Below, piece after piece: positions 1 to 10,642 of a stretch of DNA of 64,000 nt. The translations under genes and the position numbers were made by a program. The stretch comes from Stromatinia cepivora (taxonomy: Eukaryota; Ascomycota; Leotiomycetes; Helotiales; Sclerotiniaceae). The notes below the pieces were generated by a model. The model had not been told where the DNA came from, did no database searches, and was given only the letters and a program-made list of their open reading frames with translations. Numbering within the stretch: the first letter of the stretch is position 1; every line of letters begins with the position of its first letter. Location of the stretch: the NCBI GenBank assembly GCA_014898415.1, contig RCTD01000007.1, positions 1,054,001-1,118,000 on the forward strand. The letters run 5' to 3'.

Positions 1-978
1 TTGGAAATGGGGATTCAATAGTAGAGTATGAGATGAGTTTTATTGATACTATTTACTCGAGTAAGTAGGTAAGTAAGATGCGTATACTATATGCTGTGAT
101 CAAAATTAGATAAATCAATGTTGAGGACCGAACTTCACAGTATGGATGTCAAATACTCTGAGGATTTGGGGCTGCATATCATCCATAATGACTTTTTATC
201 TCTATTCCTGCTCTTTCTACTTCACCATTATCTTCCTCTATGATATGGCATTTAGATTTTATCCATTGTATATATGCCCCCAGAATTCACCCCCAGAATT
301 CTAACCATCGATATCCCCAACACATAATCACTCCGCAATATCCCTTTATCCCTTTATCCGTGCATCAGCGTAGGGATAAGCTAGGGGCGGTATAGGGGGT
401 TTGATTGTGATGCTTTGGTTATTTTATGAACGTGGATAGAGGCAAAGATAGGAAATACAAAAATATTATATAACGGCTTGGTGGGAGAGGACCGAGGAAT
501 TTGGAGCCAGAGATTTGTAAGGAGTGGTAGTAGATTAAATAGAAGAAGATTGGTATGTGATCTTTAGGAGGAGGAATGAAAGTAAGTTCTTTAGCCATTA
601 ATGAATATTTTGATGTGTAAGGGCGAGAGGTACTACATCCTAAATCTGAGTTGAGGACTTTGACAGCTAGATGCTAGGGTTGACAGACATGGACACGAAC
701 AATCAATGACTAGATAAAAAGAAATATTCCCGAATTAACAAAACGTGTCAAAAGCACTCCCGACAATATGCTCTTGAGTCTTGATAATTGGCACATACAA
801 AATTTCAAGATCCTCGACTATCATATCTCATATTATGAGTTGTTCTCTTCTCTCTTCTCTCCTGGAAAAATTCAAACAATCCACACGTCCATTTCATCTA
901 CAGTTCCTCGCCTTTCTTTAACCTCCCATTGAATCTCGCAAATCTCCTGCATCAAAAATAGTCTAGATATCCTCCACC
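1..978. other. Non-coding start of window
   Basis: No supportable gene was seen. Two small direct duplications are visible: a 13-bp unit containing CCCCCAGAATTC repeated side by side near 280-300, and TCCCTTTATCC repeated near 340-360. The 3' end would be the promoter and leader of the weak ORF at 979 if that ORF is real. Confidence 0.5.
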
Positions 979-1389
979 ATGTCATCACACGTCAAATCCG
1001 TATACGAAATCCCAGCTCGCAGGAAACGTCCCCCAATGACAGTTAAACAAGCGCAAAGCATCCAATCCTCCTCATTCGCAATATTGAGCAATGGCCTCTT
1101 CTCGGAACTTTCCTGCAGCTCATCAATTGCAAGAACATCTTCAACATCCTTAATACCTACCGAAATTTCTCATTTTCATCCAACCCGACATCTAGTTCTC
1201 CCTTCAAATTTTCCGCTTGTTGCTCTAATTGCACTTAGTGACTTGTTTCTCAGTAGCATAATTTTACTATTATCCAATCCCCCCACAGAATGTGCACGCG
1301 AGTTATTATGCATAGATAAGCAGCGGTTGGTATCTGGATCCATCTGTGATGAGATTCGGTTCGCGGTGACTGTAGATTTTGAGGGATGA
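979..1389 (+). CDS. Hypothetical protein, weakly supported
   Basis: A 136-codon open frame starts in a good fungal context (CCACC before ATG). The N-terminus is basic (VYEIPARRKRPP) and the middle is Ser/Leu-rich with one hydrophobic stretch at about residues 78-99. I recognise no family. A different frame just downstream (about 1387-1530) reads as an acidic tail running into poly-glycine, so the true model could be spliced. Low GC bias and lack of a recognisable domain make this a guess; it could be a chance ORF. Confidence 0.25.
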   Translation: MSSHVKSVYEIPARRKRPPMTVKQAQSIQSSSFAILSNGLFSELSCSSSIARTSSTSLIPTEISHFHPTRHLVLPSNFPLVALIALSDLFLSSIILLLSNPPTECARELLCIDKQRLVSGSICDEIRFAVTVDFEG

Positions 1390-1473
1390 GATGGCTTGGG
1401 ATGGAGAGGACAGGGAGTTACTTGGTTCTGCGTCAGAGGAGGAAAGGGAAGTACTGTTTTGTACATTATGTCT

Positions 1474-1495
1474 GGGGGGGGGGGGGGGGGGGGGG
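1474..1495 (+). repeat. Poly-G run of 22
   Basis: Twenty-two consecutive G residues are seen on the plus strand, between the weak ORF and the 3' end of the MmgE/PrpD gene. Such a run is unstable in replication and sequencing, so its exact length is uncertain. Confidence 0.9.
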
Positions 1496-1809
1496 TCTGG
1501 ATCTGGTGAGAAGAGGTGTGTGGTAAATTGATTTTTTGATGGGTCAGGGCAAGTAGTGATTGGTGTATTTATATGTCTAGTGGAAAGTGAGCAAAGAGAA
1601 TTCAATGATATTTTGAGAATGGTTCAGGAATTCTTTGTTTGATTGCAGAACTTTCTGAAATTCAAATTAGTTCGAGTTCGAGACCTTACTTCTGAATTCG
1701 AGAAGAATTAATGATGGCAAGCTGCAGCAAAGCTGTCCTGATGTCTCATATTTGTAAGGTGGTCCTCGAAAGTCTTTCAACCGTTTTCAATGTTCTTCTG
1801 GTATATAAT

Positions 1810-3254
1810 TCAGATCATTCTGGCAATATCCGCAATGTCCTTGGCATTCTCAGTATTCTGACGTGCGGCACTCGCCTTTTTGACGGACTCACATAGCACA
1901 CCGACACATTGATCTTCGAACTTCTGTTGTAACATTTTATCATCTACAGGTACTCCAAACTTCCAACTGCATGTTTTACGTGTTTCTGAAATTCTTTCTC
2001 ATTTTCCCATATGGTTATTATTGCCCAAGCTACAGTCAGCGACTGCATCGGCTTTATCGCGGATAAAGATAACTTGTTCGCTTTGAACCCTGTGGTCCTC
2101 ATATTGGTTTGGAGTCTCTTTTCTATATAGAAGACCTACAGCAGCTCCACGATAAACACTAAATTTACCTCTGAATCTATCTCCAGGCCTTTTCTTTCCC
2201 GCAAATCCTAACACAAGAGGATGGACCCCTGCATGAACGGATTTGATGTCCTTGTTGCTAAACTCGATACCCTCCATGTCACGATGAAGTTGTGAGCAAG
2301 CATTGATAATAAGATGAATCACAATCCCACATGGAAATGGCTTGAAGCTGTTTCTTAAGATCTCCCACCTTCCAGCTCGCCCTGTCGTAGGCAAACCATA
2401 GGATTGTTCAATCGAATCACTAGTTTCCAGCCATTTTGCTAGACTTCCTTTGATATCTGGTTTCGTAACCCCCAAAATGTTTGCACAGCCTCTTTTAGCT
2501 TCTAAAGCTTGTTCACTACTCGTGTAACCTCCCTGAGCCAACGCCGCGAGCCATGCGACCTTTTTGAGCTGCACGACCGGGATGAAAAGACTTGGTGTGC
2601 GACCCAAACATTTTCTCAAGTCGATAACTTGTGTTGCAGCGATCCCCGATGCATGCGTTGTCTGATGAACGGGAAGAGCCAGTAGTTTCGCAACAGCTGC
2701 AGCAGCTTCGATGGAACCTGTCGTGCATGTAATGTGCCACCCTACATCGTAATGCTCTGGCCAGACTGCTAGACCAACTCCACATTCTGCTTCGATACCT
2801 ACGATTAAAGCGAGTAGAAATTCTTTTCCTGAGAAGCCACCTTTCCATTCTGCAACAGCAGGTAGCGCAGTAGCCACCGGACCTGTGAGATGAATGATTG
2901 TATCAAGATGTGTATCATCAAAATCGTGCACGTGAGGTGCTATTCCGTTCAGTAAGGCCGTATGCTGTGCATCAACACGATGAGACCCTTTGTGATTAAG
3001 CAACGACGCCGAGGGAGTACCAGAAAATGGAGATAAAGAAGTATACTTTCATAGAGATTCAGTACAATGGATACATGGAAACATGGAAGCTAAAGATGGA
3101 AACTTACAGCTATTGTAGTTCCTGGATGGTTACTTCCACCGATAGCGCACCCCGTCCAGTTATAGAAACTTCGCACAGCAGCTCGGATAACATCGGGTGG
3201 TAAATCGGAATATTTTAGACCATGTGCCCAAGATGCCAGATATGCTGTAGCCAT
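1810..3254 (-). pseudogene. MmgE/PrpD-family dehydratase/decarboxylase-like gene with two compensating frameshifts
   Basis: The protein belongs to the MmgE/PrpD fold, which includes 2-methylcitrate dehydratase and cis-aconitate decarboxylase. Exon 1 is 3254-3108 (MATAYLASWAHGLKYSDLPP, then a GCAIGGSNHPGTT motif). A 62-bp GT...AG intron follows, and exon 2 starts at 3045 (GTPSASLLNHKG). The conserved core HDFDDTHLDTIIHLTGPV, the EAECGVGLAV segment and EDHRVQS are all present. After SLGNNN, near 2006-2025, the frame shifts by one base to read IWENEKEFQKHVKHAVGSLEY. Near 1947-1957 it shifts back to read VDDKMLQQKFEDQ and ends at 1810. The two shifts compensate, each next to a CC run, giving about 460 aa, the usual length. 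They may be base-call errors or real lesions. Without correction the protein stops at 1999. Substrate cannot be told from sequence. It is divergent from the MFS gene. Confidence 0.8.
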
Positions 3255-4226
3255 TTAATATGATCTTATTATAACAGTGGCGGAGATGTTTCGGAGAATG
3301 AGAAAGAACGAGGAAACTCTTGATCACTTGAAGAGGAAATACGATATTTTGCGAGTGTATTACAAAACCCAGAACTTGATGATAGTAGAAGATACGAAAT
3401 TTGAGGTTAGGTTGCATAGTACAATTAGAATGGTGAAATGTATGGAGGTCGTTTCTCACTAGTTGGCATTAGACGGAAGAACACTTCCGTGCAGCTCAAA
3501 GATGGATGTAGGAGCCATTGACGTTTGTGACGTCTCTCAATCAAGATTAGTCGAGCCCCGTTTGACATGCGGGGAAGTTATCGAACCGGTGCCCCGCATT
3601 ACTGGTGGCTAGGTAAGCTCTCTCCAAGCTTGGTAGCTGTTTGATACTAGTTTACATGTGGTGTGCACATTCTTCAACACCACTACTTCAAATATCATCA
3701 ATGCCATTGGTTTAATGAGCTCCAAATATATTCTTTGTGATAGAGAGAAGGGTCTGGTGTGGTTCAACTCGTTGTAAAGAAAAATCCCGCAAAATGGAAG
3801 GCGCGGGATTAAGTTACACATATGGAAGGAACTCCTGGCAGTTTTCCATGATCCGACCATGATAAGAGATAAAGCACCAGGAGAAGCACCTCTCCGTCGA
3901 CCAGGTGTCCAAAAGTGTACATTTGAATGTAAAATCCTATTTCTGGATATACATTCGAGGAGCAGGACACTAAGTAGCTCCCCTAGGAACAACAATATAT
4001 GAGAATTAAGCCATCGGCTGAGAGTAAGCGACGGTGAAAGCTATCACTATAAGACGACCATTTAGGAAGGGCCGACACCTGGAATATAAAACATCATCGT
4101 CCTCGGAACCAGAAGGATAATTGAAAATCTGCCGACCCACCTAAACACTCTTCTTACCTATACTATTATTATTTGCACTCGCGCCCCCTTGATTCTAATT
4201 CATATCACCTATTATTGCCGAGAAAC
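3255..4226. promoter_or_regulatory. Divergent promoter region, PrpD-like gene / MFS gene
   Basis: This 970-bp gap separates two divergent genes and holds no credible ORF. Its notable element is a GC-rich inverted repeat, described separately at 3567-3599. The region just upstream of the MFS start is pyrimidine-rich (CTCTTCTTACC..., GCGCCCCCTTG), as usual for fungal leaders. Confidence 0.5.
3567..3599. promoter_or_regulatory. Inverted repeat ATGCGGGG-N17-CCCCGCAT
   Basis: Two perfect 8-bp arms are separated by 17 bp, about 310 bp upstream of the PrpD-like start and 630 bp upstream of the MFS start. Everted or inverted CGG-type triplets are typical targets of dimeric Zn2Cys6 activators, so a shared operator is possible. 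That is inference; the symmetry itself is seen directly. Confidence 0.35.
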
Positions 4227-6167
4227 ATGGCAAAATTCTTTGGTCTCCGAGGTCAGGCACTGCATCGTGCAATGATTTGGGCCGTCATCATGCCTGCTTA
4301 TATCCTGTGAGTATTTGTGGAGAGAAAATCTAAATAACGATTGCTAATATTACTGCGTTATAGGTTTGGGTACAACAATGCCGTAAGTGCTGTTATTGTC
4401 CATTGAGAACAACAAAGTTCCATACAGGAACATGGTATAGTAATACTGAACTTTGTAGGTCGCTGGTGGACTACTTAGTCTGCCCGCCTGGATTGAAACT
4501 TTCCCACAGCTCAATACTATCACTGTCGTAGGTATTGAGAAAACTAGCAACTCTCGATTACAGGTCAGATGAACCAAAACATTCTCTGCCTTCGCAGGTC
4601 ACATGTTAACGCTCCCCAAGGGAACTGTCGTTGCTCTCTATACCCTCGGATGCTTTCTTGGCGCCTTGTCCTGTATAAGAATCGGTGATACCCTTGGTCG
4701 CAAACGAACAATCATGCTTGGAGCAGCTATCAACATAGTTGGAGCCCTCCTTCAATCTTCATCTTATTCCCTTGGCCAATTAATTGTTGGACGCCTTGTT
4801 TCGGGCTTAGGTTTTGGTGCTTTAACAGCAACCGCTCCAAATTGGCAATCCGAATGTTCTAAAGCGCAACATCGTGGTTGTGTGGTGCTTCTTGAAGGAT
4901 TATTCATCAGTGCAGGCTTAGCAACGGCTGCTGTTGGTCACCCTTTTTTCTTTTTTGCGAAAGTCATTTTACTCCTCAATCATCATGGGCCTAAAAAGTA
5001 ATAGAAACTGACCTCAATCAGTGGGTAAACTTTGGAATGTCCCATTCCACTGGAGGAGTCACATGGAGATTTCCACTAGCGCTCTCAATCGCATGGTCCA
5101 TCATCGTGCTGATTACCACGCCACATATGCCAGAGTCACCCCGCTGGCTGATCAAAAAGGGGCGCATAGAAGAAGCGCGGGAAGTTGTATCAGCATTGGA
5201 TGATATGCCCATAGACTCAGCCCAAGTACAGGCCGATATAGCAGAGATTGAAGAGGGGCTTGCGATCACTGGTAAAGGCTCATTTTGTGATATTTTCCGC
5301 ATGGGTGACGAACGTCTTTTCCACAGAGCATGTCTTGCTGCATGCGGCCAAATGTTCCAGCAACTTAGCGGGATAAATGCTCTCGCTTTTTATCAAGCTA
5401 CAATCTTCGAGATTGGCCTGGGACTATCAGCACAAACATCTCGTATTCTAAGTGCTTCAGTCTTTACTTGGCAGACCTTTTGTTCTCCGATAGGAGTTCT
5501 GACAGTAGACCGATTTGGAAGGAGAAAGCTAATGATGTTTGCTGCCTTTGGAATGGGATCTTGTATGGCTATTATTGCGGGGACTTCTTCCCAGATAACT
5601 AATACTTCATGCGTCGCCGTCGCTGCAGCGTTCATTTTCATGTTTTCCTTGTTCTTCCCTACTGGATTTCTAGGACTGACTTTTCTGTATGCCTCAGAGG
5701 TTGCACCGCTGAGCGTTCGAGTACCTATCACTGCCATATCAACAGGTATATGTATGAAAAGAGCCTCTCTATGCGTCTATACTGATTAAAAGCTATAGGA
5801 AGTGCATGGATTTTCAATTTCATTGTCGCCGAAATAACACCAGTAGGATTCGCTACTATAGGATGGAGATACTACATAATATATGCATGTATCAACTTCC
5901 TCCTAATACTTCCAGGTGAGGATCCGATTAGTAGCCGGCCAGGGGTATACAATGCTAATCTTGGTAATAGGTGTATACTTTTTCTTTCCGGAAACCAATG
6001 GTCGTCATCTCGAGGAGGTTGACCAAATCTTTCTCCGTACCAAAACCATTTTTGACGCTGTACGCGTCTCCAATTGTATGCCCAGAGAATCTGTTAGTTC
6101 TACCTCTACTGGTGAAGCCGAGAAGAATGAAGTTATCCATGTTGAAATGAGGGAACAGACGGTTTGA
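4227..6167 (+). CDS. Sugar-porter-family MFS transporter
   Basis: The seven-exon model gives 514 aa: 4227-4306, 4364-4382, 4459-4531, 4598-4932, 5022-5745, 5799-5915, 5971-6167. All introns are GT...AG and phases fit. Sugar-porter signatures appear in order: GDTLGRKRT after TM2 (about residue 87), PESPRWLIKKGR after TM6 (about 207), QLSGINALAFYQ in TM7, DRFGRRKLM (about 330) and PETNGRHLEEVDQIF after TM12 (about 458). These mark a 12-TM plasma-membrane importer of a hexose, disaccharide or related polyol/acid. The substrate is not deducible. The NWQSEC segment matches fungal lactose/hexose permease-like members. The first intron-rich 170 bp with a 19-bp micro-exon is unusual but keeps the frame. 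It is divergent from the PrpD-like gene. Confidence 0.9.
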
Positions 6168-7143
6168 GGTCTTCTTCTTGGCGCCAAGAATCAGAACGGC
6201 CCTTGTGATTTACACGTCTAGCTGGCTTGTCAATGGTGTAGCATTTGACGCCAGATCGTGCGGGTAGCAGATATTCGATTGATTGCATGATAAGAATCCG
6301 AATATCATCCTTGAACAACTTGATTACGAGTCCACCTAGACTTTGAAAAGTATGAGATGAACGTGAATTTGCTGCTACCCTGATGTGTCCGGTATATCTG
6401 GGAGACGCGTTCGACTACTTGCAAATATGTGCGAGAGAAAGCGGAAAAGACGCGATGCTGGCATTGGATGTATCATGTAAATTTTTGGAAAAGAATGCCA
6501 GGGATGATTTCGAATTCAGTAGAGTACGAAGTACCTTAATTTTCCATCGCCGCGTACTAAGGTTAGTTCTAACCTACAATCGTGCTGTGCAAGCTCCAAG
6601 AAAGTACCTAGTATATACCCAGGTACCGATATACCTACTGCTTAGGGTAGGGACTGTTATTATTGAAACCTAAATCGCAAGGCATCCCCTCATTCACTTT
6701 TGTCTGAGCTGGTGTGTGGCCCAAAAAGCCGAGAACGGGCAGAATAGAGGGGCGTCGCGTTGTCAAGCTCCTCAATGGTACATCTTGCATTTTAATTTTC
6801 CCTCCAACAACTTCAACTTTGCAAAAATTATAAATCTGTCCTTTCAAAGTTCTTTTCAGGCAGTAAAATCTATAGGATACGTGGTCGTGAAATACTCCGC
6901 AAAAGTGTACAAGGTGTTCGTCATTTCGTCTGAAGCAGGAAGGTGAGGGGTATCATAAATATCTAGATGAATGCCATTCCGCTAATCACTCCTATTATCT
7001 AGTATCTCGAGTACATCCTCCTCTCCGCAACATATATCCTATTTCAAAAGATATCTCGAATTACCTTATTATCTACTACGAGCTTCGAAAGCTACTACTC
7101 TGTCCAAAGTGTGAAATCAGCAGAAGAAATAGAAATAGCAGTC
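6168..7143. other. Intergenic region between MFS gene and PKR1
   Basis: Short ORFs here (for example 6383-6673) lack coding character and family resemblance. The last 150 bp is the likely PKR1 promoter and leader. Nothing else was seen. Confidence 0.5.
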
Positions 7144-7599
7144 ATGGCATCAGAATTCTTCGTTTCCCTTTGGGAATCTATCTTCACACCCGGTCCCACT
7201 CCTGTCCTCCTTGTTGCGACCAACGTCACATTCGCTGCTTTACAACTCGTATTCTTCCTCTTGTTGGTCGCTACCTACAGCATCCATTTTGTGGTTTTAT
7301 CGTTCCTGTGTGGTGGGTTATGGTGGGCTATAAACTGGTTCGCAGCGGAGCTGAAGAGAGTGAAAGAGGAAGAAGAGGCACAGAAGAAGACAGAAGGGGT
7401 AGCTGGAGGAGATGGCAGTGATACGGACGTAGAGACTGTTGTTGATGAGGAGGGCCCACCAGGGAGCAAGGAGGTTGAGGTGTTGGAAGTGAAGGGGGAG
7501 TTGAAAAGTAGATCGTATTCTATTGGAGGAGGAAACAAGAGTGAACCTACTACGGAGGACGAGTGGGAGAAGGTCAGTGAGAATGAAAAGGATAAATAA
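7144..7599 (+). CDS. PKR1: Pkr1-family ER membrane protein, V-ATPase assembly factor
   Basis: This single-exon gene encodes about 151 aa from the ATG giving MASEFFVSLWESIFTPG. The upstream in-frame ATG at 7111 would add 11 residues, but the family starts at the chosen one. The hallmark block runs from FFVSLWESIFTPG through TPVLLVATNVTFAALQ, and two closely spaced membrane helices follow (roughly residues 26-50 and 52-70) with FLCGGLWWAINWFAAEL. In yeast, Pkr1 sits in the ER and helps assemble the Vo sector of the vacuolar ATPase. The tail is acidic, Glu/Asp-rich and poorly conserved, ending with a DEWEKVSENEKDK segment typical of filamentous fungal homologues. Confidence 0.9.
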   Translation: MASEFFVSLWESIFTPGPTPVLLVATNVTFAALQLVFFLLLVATYSIHFVVLSFLCGGLWWAINWFAAELKRVKEEEEAQKKTEGVAGGDGSDTDVETVVDEEGPPGSKEVEVLEVKGELKSRSYSIGGGNKSEPTTEDEWEKVSENEKDK

Positions 7600-8026
7600 A
7601 TATCGCAAAGGCGAATTGTTGGAATTGATGGTAGTAAGCATTCGTGTGAGAGGGAGCTCGAGGAAATACCCGGCCGTTTAGATGATCATGAATTTTGGTG
7701 TACCTGCAAGTACAAATTTTGGAACCTATACAAGAAACTATGGATACCCCAAGGGATACAACAATGAAATTTTTTTTTCCACTTTATACAAATCAGAAAT
7801 ATCCCTTTTCGTTCACTGCCCCTTGATCTTCAAGCTCCATCACCTCCAGCTTGACGTAAGTGAATTGTGGCCTTAGGCATCAGCCACAGAACGCGATTTC
7901 GACCTCGCGATAAAAGCTTCAAATACTTTATTTGTGTGCAGGCGCAAGCAATTGGCCTCACGATCCACTATCAACCACCACATCGACCCTCCGAAACCAA
8001 TTTACATCAACAATTAAACCGGCATC
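7600..8026. other. Intergenic region, PKR1 to SMD1
   Basis: It contains the PKR1 3' end and the SMD1 promoter/leader. No ORF with coding character was seen. Confidence 0.5.
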
Positions 8027-8613
8027 ATGAAGCTCGTCAGGTAAGCTTTTTCGCATCACCACAAGGCTTCTAAATGGCATGCGCTGAGCTCAGATTCTTT
8101 CTCAAGGCTCCCATCTGAATCCCTGACTGACTTTCTCTTTCCATGGTAGGTTTCTCATGAAATGCGCGAACGAAACTGTCACGATTGAACTCAAAAATGG
8201 TATACAAATTCTCTATTTCTCTCTTACTAGCTTCACTCTCAATTAATTATCTACTAACAAAAACACCAGGCACAATCATTCACGGTACCATAACTTCCGT
8301 CTCTCCACAAATGAATACCGCTCTCCGTACGGTCAAGATGACCCCTAAGAACGGCGCATCTCTCTCCCTTGATACTATCAACCTCCGAGGCTCCACAATC
8401 CGTTACTATATTCTGCCTGATTCGTTACCGCTCGATACATTGTTGATAGACGATGCACCAAAGCCAAAGAACAAGGCGAGAAAGGAAGCTACCGGTACTG
8501 CCGATAGAGGCGGTAGAGGAGGACCTCGAGGCGGACGAGGTGGAGGAAGAGGTAGAGGAGGCGGTGGTGGTTTCAGAGGAGGAAGGGGACGAGGCGGTGG
8601 AAGAGGATTTTAA
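8027..8613 (+). CDS. SMD1: Small nuclear ribonucleoprotein Sm D1
   Basis: Exons are 8027-8040, 8150-8199 and 8270-8613, giving 135 aa. The second intron has a clear CTAAC branch site. The first exon encodes only MKLVR; the Sm fold follows as [18 protein letters not shown] (Sm1) and [19 protein letters not shown] (Sm2). The C-terminus is a long Arg-Gly tail ([16 protein letters not shown]...), the substrate for symmetric dimethylation in this family. SmD1 is part of the heptameric Sm ring on U1, U2, U4 and U5 snRNAs in the spliceosome. Length and motifs are normal. The gene converges on MTQ2. Confidence 0.96.
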
Positions 8614-8930
8614 GGATTGCGTAGAATGGGTGGTTGGGAGATTCGATGATCATTATACCGTTGACGGCGACAAGAAAGGAATTGGAGGAAAGAAGATTAT
8701 ACTGAGAATGTTCGCTCTATTTGGCTATACAGATGGGAGATGGACGAAGAGAAAGAGTGCCATGCATGCACAGCTTGTGGGAATATTGGCGTTTTGAGTG
8801 GCATATGAAAAGCAGCTAAATCGATCAATTACGAACGAATAAGGGGACGCCTTGCCTTGCTGTGGGCTTTGAAACACACGTGGACTTTGCCTTCACTGCC
8901 TCACGATGCTACAGTGTGGTTATGTTGACT
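8614..8930. other. Intergenic region between convergent SMD1 and MTQ2
   Basis: Shared 3' flank of two convergent genes. The open frame running 8453-8797 is the out-of-frame shadow of the SMD1 RG tail extended by chance; nothing else is seen. Confidence 0.5.
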
Positions 8931-9722
8931 TCAGGAAGCATTAGGCGGCATGCGCCAAATCCTAACAATTTGCAATTTTTCCCATCCCCCAACCTTTCCA
9001 CTATTACTGACAGTTTCTGCTTTCCACTCATCTCCAAAACCACGTATCCGTTCTTTGACGCCCTCAGGTTTATTTTGCGCACAAAGCAAGATATAGGCAC
9101 AACCTCTCTCCTTATTCAAGACCTGCGGCAATGCATCGATTAACCGATCTGTGATTTCCATACCATCCACTCCACCTGCATACGATAAAGCCAGTAATTT
9201 CGAGTCCCCTTCATATGTTAATGTCCCATCCTCATTTCCTGCTCCAGACAGCTCTGGAATAGGCACATCCGGACTTGGCACATATGGCGGGTTAAAGATT
9301 AGTACATCTACCATTCCAGGCTTCAGACAAGTCCCCAAATTCCCCACCACATTCCCTAAATATGATCCGTGTGATAAACCCTGTGAAGTCTGTTCCTTCT
9401 CTGCTACCTTCACTGTTTCCTCCGTAGCCTCGCATGCATAGCGATTTACATCCACGCCTGCTGTAAGGATATCCGCTCTGCCAAATATAGTTTCCGCATG
9501 TGCATGCACGAAGGAGAGAACAACTCCAGATCCAGTGCCAATCTCTACCACAAATGGAGACGACGATGTTGAAGTTTGTTCATTTTGAGGAAATTGTTGC
9601 TGTAGGAATTCTTTTTCGCTCCTAGAGGATAGGGTATCGAGAAGTAGGAAGGAATCCTCGGCAGGTTCGTAAATTCGATCGAAAGATACATGCGAGGTAT
9701 CAGGAGTTGGAAGCATTTCCAC
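8931..9722 (-). CDS. MTQ2: eRF1 glutamine N5-methyltransferase Mtq2
   Basis: This intronless gene encodes 263 aa. A class I SAM-methyltransferase is recognisable: YEPAEDSFLLLDTL at the N-terminus, VVEIGTGSGVVLSFV as the SAM-binding motif I (about residue 58), and the NPPYVPSP catalytic motif (about residue 150) that holds the substrate glutamine. The C-terminal GWEKLQIVRIWR strand is also conserved. In yeast, Mtq2 with the zinc protein Trm112 methylates the GGQ glutamine of release factor eRF1. It is somewhat longer than yeast Mtq2 because of low-complexity inserts (QTSTSSSP and around residues 165-180). It is divergent from SDH7. Confidence 0.93.
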   Translation of the reverse strand: MEMLPTPDTSHVSFDRIYEPAEDSFLLLDTLSSRSEKEFLQQQFPQNEQTSTSSSPFVVEIGTGSGVVLSFVHAHAETIFGRADILTAGVDVNRYACEATEETVKVAEKEQTSQGLSHGSYLGNVVGNLGTCLKPGMVDVLIFNPPYVPSPDVPIPELSGAGNEDGTLTYEGDSKLLALSYAGGVDGMEITDRLIDALPQVLNKERGCAYILLCAQNKPEGVKERIRGFGDEWKAETVSNSGKVGGWEKLQIVRIWRMPPNAS

Positions 9723-10121
9723 CTTGTTGTCGCAAAGAATGCGTGCAAGTGAATGAGAGAAGGCTGTAGCTGGAAAGTAAACAAAAGAAGTGTGTGCAGA
9801 AAGCTCAAAACGCTCAAAACGCCCACAGCTCTAGTTCAACAATTTCTCTTTCAAAATCCCCGGGATAGTTTTTTTTGAGATCGCAGAAGTTTCCTCTTTC
9901 TGAATATGTAATAAAATTTCTACTTTTCCCAAAACTCCCAGATCTGAAAATTACCTCAGATGTGCAACAAAACTTTTTGGTGTGCAGGTGGAAAATGAGA
10001 CAAGGCTGAGAAATGAATTTTTGGCGGGGAAATGCCGAAAGTCATCATGGGATCGATCGATGACTTCACCAGTTCTCACGCCTCTTTCCCTAGATTTCAT
10101 AATTAACAACCACACTACAAA
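9723..10121. promoter_or_regulatory. Divergent promoter, MTQ2 / SDH7
   Basis: A 399-bp intergenic region lies between two divergently transcribed genes. It is AT-rich with T-runs around 9868-9960. No defined operator is recognised. Confidence 0.5.
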
Positions 10122-10642
10122 ATGAAACTCTCTCCACGTTTATCATTTGCGTCGGCTTCGGCGGCAGGTACTGGAACGGGATTCAGAGCTGCGCCTATGG
10201 CTTTATTACCTCCGATTCCGCTGTATAGAAGATTGTTTAGGGCGCATAGGAAACATTTACCTCGGGAAATGAGGTTATTGGGGGATGAATATATTAGGAA
10301 TGAGTTTAGACAGCATAGGAATGTGGAGAATCCGGTGCATATTGTGAGTTATGTGGACGGGTTGAGATGAAACGGAGGGTTAATTGAGGGATAGATTGGC
10401 TTCTTGACGGAATGGCAGATGTATGCGCAGAAACTGGAGGGAGAAAGTTGGATTGGGGAACGTATGGATAAGGAGAAGATTGATAAGATGAGTGGTATAT
10501 ATCCAAGCTTCTTGTGAATTGGAGGGAAATGCTAATGGCATACTTAGATCAGCAATTGGGACAACTATATGAGCTTATGCAAGCGATACGAAAGAAGCAA
10601 GCGGAGGAAAGTGGCGAGAATTCGGGGCCCGAACAGTTATGA
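10122..10642 (+). CDS. SDH7: Succinate dehydrogenase assembly factor 3 (Acn9/Sdh7, LYR family)
   Basis: Exons 10122-10343, 10395-10494 and 10548-10642 give 138 aa. The mature region begins near LLPPIPLYRRLFRAHRK, the LYR-like motif, and continues RLLGDEYIRNEFRQHRNVENPVHI, then IGFLTEWQMYAQKLEG after the first intron. The first 25 or so residues (MKLSPRLSFASASAAG...) are Ser/Ala/Arg-rich as in a mitochondrial presequence. In yeast and animals the protein shields the Fe-S subunit Sdh2 during assembly of complex II in the matrix. Size and motif order match the family. Confidence 0.93.

Noticed and set aside
3541..3600. tRNA-like segment (TCGAACC near the GC-rich palindrome)
   Set aside because: No acceptor or anticodon stem can be folded around it; only the palindrome is supported.
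3609..3995. 128-codon minus-strand ORF
   Set aside because: No domain, no conserved motif, and composition like intergenic DNA.
1810..6167. A secondary-metabolite or itaconate-type cluster
   Set aside because: Only one enzyme-fold gene and one sugar-type transporter are adjacent; no synthase, regulator or mitochondrial carrier is next to them.
6383..6673. 96-codon plus-strand ORF after the MFS gene
   Set aside because: Sequence contains no recognisable motif and lies in promoter-like DNA.
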